A stretch of DNA of 64,000 bases from assembly GCA_030062745.1 (NCBI GenBank), contig CP099839.1:1493001-1557000 (forward strand). Reading direction: 5' to 3'. A model generated the notes under the pieces. It was not told the DNA's origin. It saw only the letters and a list, made by a program, of their open reading frames with translations, and ran no database searches. The translations under genes and the position numbers were made by a program. The number at the start of each line of letters is the position of its first letter. Position 1 is the first letter of the stretch. Below, in pieces: positions 58,439 through 64,000 of this stretch. The DNA comes from Capitulum mitella (lineage: Eukaryota > Arthropoda > Thecostraca > Pollicipedomorpha > Pollicipedidae).

Positions 58439-58544
58439 ATTTCATTGTTTTTTTTTCAAACAATATTTCTCCAGGATTATAAACAGCATGCATCTGCTGT
58501 TGTTGGCACTGTTACGTAATCCCCATAACCATCGTTAGGATTCA

Positions 58545-59045
58545 AAACTGTCTACCGAAAGTGGCGAAACGTCTGCTGATCGAGGCACAAGTTTTCCCCA
58601 TGTGCGTTGCTGCATGTCCGAGTGGAGTAGCTGCACCGCAACAAGGATGCAAAGGGTCATCAACTTCAGCGCCTGTACTGGCAACAACATGGGGAGCCAG
58701 GATCGGATAACACCAGCATTGTTAGACCTAGGATGGCAAAGAGCTCAAGATATGATTACTGAACGGAACGTCAGAATCTCGTGGAGCCTTTTCCAGCCAT
58801 TTTCACGCTCCTGACACGTTACACGAGCGTTTCGTTCGTCGGTCTGAGGTATCTGTTTGCACCACTCGGACAACAGCTGACGAACTGCTGCAGCTAAGGC
58901 GAGTTCGCACCAACTTTGCGCGCCATTCCTTTATATTCTGCGCTTGTAAAAAAAATGCAACACGCTGCCTTCAGATGTCCGAATGTCAGGCGCTGCCAGC
59001 AACACGACGTTCAAGGCCAGCCTAGCCTCATGTATGTCTGAGAAA
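58545..59045 (+). mobile_element. 3' fragment of a second LINE
   Basis: Three frames together give the C-terminal part of a LINE reverse transcriptase ORF. First LPKVAKRLLIEAQVFPM; then, after a frameshift, MQRVINFSACTG...DRITPALLDLGWQRAQDMITER; then TTADELLQLRRVRTNFARHSF (about 58868-58935) with further decayed sequence to about 59045. This is the conserved tail of CR1/jockey-type elements: VFPHxxYC..W, INFAARV..DH..PAL..LGW, LP..RT....SF..R. Orientation is opposite to the LINE at 41522-43344. Inactive. Confidence 0.75.
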
Positions 59046-59555
59046 TGAGTGTCGATTATGCTGCTCTATAACACCGACATTTTTAATCTTTCGTGGCCCT
59101 TCTAAATCGACGCAGATGCCTCAGAATTTATTATATGGAGAATCCGAAGCACATATACCCATGTATACATTTGTGTATAGGTACGACGGAGAGTTGAGTA
59201 GTCTGTCACATCTCCCGCTAGCTTCGCTGAATCGGCGTATGAATTGTGAAAAGAAAAAAACAGAAATAAATAGTTATTTTCTCATTTTAAACAGTCGATT
59301 CCAGTCTAGCTTATGGATTGATATGTGTACTGTTGGGATACTTAATGGAGACTGCTGGGTATTTTTGGTTCATTTTGGTTCACGCAATGGTGCAGCCAGG
59401 TGGCTCTAGGGGTCCCACGACCCAACCCTCGAAATGTTTGAAGGAGACCCACCGAGGTAAGAAAATTACTCCTATAAAAACCCAAACTTTCGCCAAAATG
59501 CTTTCAAAACGGTGGACAAGAGAAAACAGAAGGTGAAATGTATAGATCCACGCCC
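59045..59555. other. Intergenic DNA, nothing recognised
   Basis: No feature supported. Confidence 0.5.
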
Positions 59556-59559
59556 ATAG

Positions 59560-60050
59560 AGGGGCCCTTATCTGCCTGTAGAGAACCCTTGATGGTCCGA
59601 AGGGGCCCTCTGCCAACCTGTCTGGGTCCCTGCCAGCATGTAGGCTCCCTGACCGCCTTAAGGGTTCCTGCTTGCCTGTAGGGCCCCTGCTGGCCTGTAG
59701 GGGCCCCATCCGGCCTGCGGGGGCACCCTGCTGGTCTGCAGCCCCTGTCGGCCTTTTGGACCCCTATCGGCCTCTAGGGGTCATTTGCCGATCTGTAGGA
59801 CCCCTGCCGACCTGTGGCCCCTGCCAGCCTTCAGAGACCCCTGTTGGCCTGTGGAGAGACCCCTTGCCGTTCTATGGGGCCCTGCCGGCCCGTAAGGGCC
59901 CACTGCCGGTCGGAAGGGGTCTCCTGCTTGCCTGTAAGGCCTCTGCCGACCTGTGGAGGGGCTCGCTTACGGCCTTTGGAAAGGTCCTTGGCGTGTACAT
60001 GAGCCTCCTGACGGCCTGCAGAGGGGCCCTCTGGCAGCTGTGAAGGCCCC
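59560..60050 (+). repeat. GC-rich minisatellite, irregular ~20-30-bp units
   Basis: CTGC(C/T)GGCCTGTAGGGGCCCC-like units recur throughout with variable length. A 123-aa frame (59672-60043) is just the translated repeat (P/G/L/W-rich periodicity) and not a gene. Confidence 0.8.
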
Positions 60051-60720
60051 CAGTAAAAAATCGTATTTGACGCGATCATGGACAATCAGAGAAGAGCCAG
60101 TTGGTTGCAATTAAGAACGTTGAGGAACAGCAAGTGTGCATTGTCGTAAAATTTTCACTGGCTGTTTTCATTCACGGTCACACGTTTAGAGGATACGGGC
60201 TCATCATTGGTCACGTACCCCCGAAATTTGGACTGGCTGAATCCCTCATGACTTTCTTGTGAAATGTTCTGCCAATATTTTGTCCAGGGGGCCCACATGA
60301 AGTGAGGGGCCCGCTGCTGGGTGAGGACCCTCCTCGAAACTTTTGGCTGGCTGCGCCCCTGGGTTCAGGCGCTGAGTGTATAACTGTGTTTGGTGAAACT
60401 GGCATTCTGCGTAGGCTCAAATACAATGGTACAGTGGTGTGCCAAATGTCATTACCGATTGCTTGTTGCCGTTTCCTTTCATGAGTTTCAATTTCAGTCT
60501 GATATGTGGAGACAATCTCATTTTTGTCAGGAGCTATTATGGCGTGGTTGTTAAATCGAAACATCCACCGTTGTCACTGGTTTCAAAACCTTAACCAAAA
60601 CCTCAAGTCTGGAATGGACTGCAAGTAAATTCAGGCTAAAAGTCAAAGAACCCACAATTTGCAAAATGCATACATCATGTCGGTCACCTGTACACGTCTG
60701 TGCCACTAATTGGGATCCCA
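60050..60720. other. Intergenic DNA, nothing recognised
   Basis: Mixed composition. A 117-aa minus frame (60211-60564) has no recognised domain. Confidence 0.4.
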
Positions 60721-60722
60721 AC

Positions 60723-60835
60723 ATAAGATCTGGGATCTGAAGGGAACTTTCGACAAAGTTGCACATAGCATCTAGGACACTAAAGAGTCCGCATCCAGAC
60801 TCTTGATCTCGATCTCAGATCGGATCTTTCCAAAC
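60723..60835. repeat. Copies of the 42-bp repeat of 57050-57370
   Basis: AAGATCTGGGATCTGAAGGG, then AACTTTCGACAAAGTT and ATCTAGGA, as in the main array. A diverged unit with GATCTCAGATCGGATCTTTC follows at about 60815. Confidence 0.6.
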
Positions 60836-61144
60836 CCTGGCACATGTCTGGTATCAGGGGAACCCTGAATGACACCACGGCATCGTCGGTGGCTCGAAGG
60901 ATCCCTGATGCGTCCTGAAACACACTGAAACCAGACAAAGTACTGAAATACACCGGAGACAAAGGGTACGATTGAACTCCGAACAAAGAAAAGAGGAGGC
61001 CGGTGTCATCAGACTTAACAGGCGCGAGCGCCTTACCTAGGAATAGGCATCCCGGTGCTAGAAACCAACCGGTGACGGAAATCTGGAACGAGAGTATGAA
61101 AAACCTTCACAGAAGAGCGCCTCGATGAGTCATGGGTGTAACAA

Positions 61145-61564
61145 GTGGCGACCCCGGCGTCGGAAGCTATCGTGGCATCAAACGTCCTAGGCATCCGAGG
61201 CCACGGTCAGCTTTGGGAGTCCCGCAGGCTGCTGAACCTCACGCATGACGGCTCTCGATCCGTTTCCGCCTCCGATGCATGGGGCCCTGACCAATGTGCT
61301 CAAAGGCGTCCACGTCAAAGGTCATTGCCAGGAGACCACTTGGGCCATAAAGGTGAGGGCCTCAGAGCGTGGGAACCTCTGACTCATCATAACTTTCAGC
61401 AGCGGATGTCACGCCGTGGTGCTACGCAGGAGAACGAAGAACTACAACGCATCATAATTAAACGAAAGGAGACTGGTGATTGTTTCCTGGTTTCGGATTC
61501 CGACGTCATCTCAGAGGCTCTGGAAAGGATAGGAACTGCGGCAGATGGGGAGTCTGATATGTGA
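61145..61564 (+). CDS. Uncertain ORF, 139 aa
   Basis: Open frame with a charged helical-looking C-terminus, ENEELQRIIIKRKETGD...VISEALERIG. Just upstream, GTAACAAGTGGCGACCCCGG resembles an LTR end followed by a primer-binding site, so this could be the gag start of an old LTR element. Alternatively, a second frame, MTALDPFPPPMHGALTNVLK (from 61246) ending TTWAIK|GTGAGG at a good donor, looks like an exon. The two readings overlap and cannot both be right. I recognise neither family. Confidence 0.25.
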   Translation: MATPASEAIVASNVLGIRGHGQLWESRRLLNLTHDGSRSVSASDAWGPDQCAQRRPRQRSLPGDHLGHKGEGLRAWEPLTHHNFQQRMSRRGATQENEELQRIIIKRKETGDCFLVSDSDVISEALERIGTAADGESDM

Positions 61565-61974
61565 AGAACTGGTCCGCGAGGATGTCTCGTAGTTGGGAGC
61601 CGCTAACTTCCTTTGATTCAGGAGCCTCGCGAACGCGAGTGGCTCCCAAACTTCAGGGTCACGATACATTACATTAATCTGCTAGGTGGTAGGGATGGCG
61701 CGTCAATCTTCCCCAGCTTATTCTCTGACGTAAAGCTTCGTAACCAAATGGCGTTACGTCATCAAATTCTCGTCTTCACCTCAGCACATCAGTTATTCAC
61801 GTTTCAGCGAAAATATTTTTAAATCATTTAAGGTTATGTCAGCATAAATTTATACAGACTATGACGTTCTGTTCTTCGGGTTTGCTTTATCTTTATAGAT
61901 GAACTAGCTGTACGATATTACACAGTCCTCAGAACGCGTTATAATGTCACGGCAGCTCAATATAAACCTGATCA

Positions 61975-62030
61975 GGATATATATATATATATGCACATAT
62001 ATATTATATGTATATACATACATATATCTT
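61975..62030 (+). repeat. (AT)n-rich microsatellite
   Basis: ATATATATATATATATGCACATATATATTATATG and similar sequence. It generates spurious Y/I-rich ORFs on both strands. Confidence 0.9.
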
Positions 62031-63820
62031 AGCTTCTTAATAAGTCCCAAAACTAGTGAAACCTTCCAATCCGCTGCCACGATAAGAAAAGATATTTGTA
62101 GATCCGCCCTTGTCTTCGACACGTAAAAACATCCATGTTTACATTCGGCAGCGCGCACGTCGAAGTCACGTGCTCTTCAGGGCTCCGTCATTACATAACA
62201 AACGTTATCCAGATTAGCTCATAAAAGTATTGGGCGCCTAAATTATGGATAGACAGACCCAAGTATGTATAATTCCTACCTATGCGCTTTGCAGACTTAG
62301 AGGGAGGAGCTAATTCCAGTATATGCGAGAGTATGTAGTGGAGAGCGAAGGAAGCGGTTTGTTTTGTAATGTAAGACGCAAAATTTTCTGCAATGATTCC
62401 TAATTTTACCGTCATTTTAAACGTAAGGGCATCAAGTTTTGCTTTGCAAAAATCGTAAATCGTAAAATGAAGTGATCAGAATCAGGGGGGAAAACCTAGT
62501 TTGAGGGGTAGGTTCCTTCCAAGACCTCATCGCATAGGTTGCGCCCCTCCAAGTACCCCAAAGTGAAAAATCCGTGGCGCCGCTCCTCCTAGAGCAGACG
62601 TGCTCTTAAATGCATTCGTGGGAAATTAAGTTTAGGAATATGAACATACATCCTGTACCAAAGAAATTCACCAGGAACTCACGTCCAAATCTGCATGTAC
62701 TGATTGCACGTATTCAATACAGCTGTTATTGCAGCTGGAAGCATGGAAACACCTAAACCAGCACCACCTGCTGGCCAACAACGTAGATGAACCTAAAATG
62801 CCGACACTAGATGTACACTTTCAAGAGGTCATCTGACGCTTTCGCATTGAGTAAACCTGTTATCATTAACAGCGTGCGCCAGCGCAGTCTTTTACTGTGG
62901 CATTGCGTTGTTCCGAAGAAGTACTCGGTGGTGCGAAACAAACAGCCCTGTTTGCGTGTTTTTCAACTGTGATGCCCAGCCAGGAATTGTGAGGCAAGTC
63001 AACCTGAGAAGAAATGTTTCCTGATTGTCTTGCATTCCGGCGTCGAAGCACTTGTGTGTGCAGCCTCAGAGGCCACTGCCCCTGAAATGCGACCCTCTTT
63101 ACAATTCTGGCTAAAACTGGGAATGTCTGAAATGTCAGTCGTTTGGAAAACGGTTTGCGAGGCACGACCGGTGATGAGGTTTTCAGGACCTTGTAATAGA
63201 ATAGCTAATGCTAGTGCTGTCTGTGGCATTCTGTGGCGTTTGTCTGGAGCGTTCGTTACACTGTTGGACGCTATGATCCACCTTCACCGTTAGATATTGT
63301 TCAGTGAAACGGTACTCAATCTTAACTTCAACTGGAGACAGTTGTACTGAAATCTACCTGGGTCGTCACATCACGGACTCCTCCGTAGGCCACGCTCGTG
63401 CCTGGAGCGAGATCGGCCGCCCCTGTCCGCACGCCATCCGGCCGGGTCGCGACCTCGGGTCAAGGTCAGGCTCGAGTGATTCCTCATTTGGCAAGCACGC
63501 AGCGCCTCAGACGTCGGTTAGTGCAACTGTTGGACTTCCCTCCATTGTTTCGCTGAGATTAGTTCGACTCAAGCGCCCGTACTTAATCCCAAGTGATGTG
63601 TTCTTAAACCAACAAAGTTTATGCGATTTCGTGTCTCCTAAAACACTGACAGGTGACACCGTTTATGTTACAACTTTGTCTGGCTGCTGAGTGCGGAATG
63701 CGTTTGTAGAGATAAGTGGAATGCATAATAATATCCGAAGCGCATACCACATACCAACAGCTATGATAATTTCGTCACGTCAGACACGGAAGTCGATTAT
63801 TGGCGTTTATTCGATTATGA
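62030..63820. other. Intergenic DNA, nothing recognised
   Basis: Short ORFs on both strands. The longest (63304-63690, 128 aa) has a GC-leaning centre but no recognisable domain or splice sites. No RNA or mobile element is supported. Confidence 0.45.
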
Positions 63821-63822
63821 GC

Positions 63823-64000
63823 GTAAATCGAAAATTAGCGTAGCCAGAGAGGGGTCCGAGGGGTCAACTCACACCTCTGATGGTCAGAGGTTTCCAAAAT
63901 TGGCTTTTACCACAAGCAGTTTGTTTTAGAGTTTATGCAATACGTTTATTATTATTTATTATTGGCGTAAATCGAAAATTAGCGCAGCCAGAAAGGGGTC
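63823..64000. repeat. Repeat with two copies of one motif, cut by window end
   Basis: GCGTAAATCGAAAATTAGCG(T/C)AGCCAGA(G/A)AGGGGTC occurs at about 63823-63859 and again at 63964-64000, where the window stops. The second copy is preceded by (ATT)n-like TTATTATTATTTATTATT. The region between is related to 45440-45560. Family unknown. Confidence 0.7.

Noticed and set aside
59672..60043. 123-aa ORF
   Set aside because: Translation of a GC-rich minisatellite.
1..64000. Bacterial operons, CRISPR arrays or defence systems
   Set aside because: Gene density, introns, CpG islands and transposon types are eukaryotic. The direct repeats seen are minisatellites without CRISPR-like spacers.

Overview
This window is nuclear DNA of an animal. 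It has no operons or dense ORFs. Genes are sparse and spliced, many short GC/CpG-rich islands lie in moderately AT-rich DNA, and there are decayed LINE, piggyBac and Tc1/mariner-like elements, minisatellites and microsatellites. The piggyBac and LINE types, the NDUFA4-type protein and the extremely GC3-rich coding exons fit an invertebrate. My best guess is an arthropod, possibly a barnacle-like crustacean, but this rests on general impression only and confidence is low.

Only two protein genes are well supported. (1) A complete single-exon CDS on the minus strand (31671-31922) encodes an 83-aa NDUFA4/COXFA4-like mitochondrial inner-membrane subunit. (2) A five-exon plus-strand gene runs from 46450 to about 54002. 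Its splice sites and reading phases agree at all four junctions, and it has a CpG-island promoter carrying NRF1-, CRE-, E2F-, CCAAT- and E-box-like motifs. It encodes a protein of about 640 aa that I do not recognise. In this sequence the terminal exon is split by an apparent 1-nt frameshift near 53300-53341.

Layout. 1-8.6 kb: GC islands separated by ordinary DNA, with 33-bp and 56-bp tandem repeats and two RFX X-box-like palindromes, one beside a TATA box. 8.6-15.3 kb: quiet DNA, a ~152-bp satellite in head-to-head orientation and a MITE-like element. 15.3-24 kb: islands, including a TATA promoter with a possible 5' exon. 24-34.5 kb: a tRNA-like box B, a TATA promoter, tandem duplications and the NDUFA4-like gene. 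34.6-37.2 kb: piggyBac and mariner remnants. 38-44 kb: a dispersed repeat pair and a 5'-truncated LINE. 44.5-54.2 kb: the five-exon gene with its promoter and intronic minisatellites. 54-64 kb: a further island with a possible 5' exon, several minisatellites, a second LINE fragment, one uncertain ORF and a repeat cut by the window end.

Most long ORFs inside GC islands occur in several frames on both strands at once and are taken as composition artefacts. No rRNA, intact tRNA, CRISPR array or recognisable microRNA was seen. The items most worth following up are the unknown five-exon gene and its frameshift, its palindrome-rich promoter, and the paired X-box sites.
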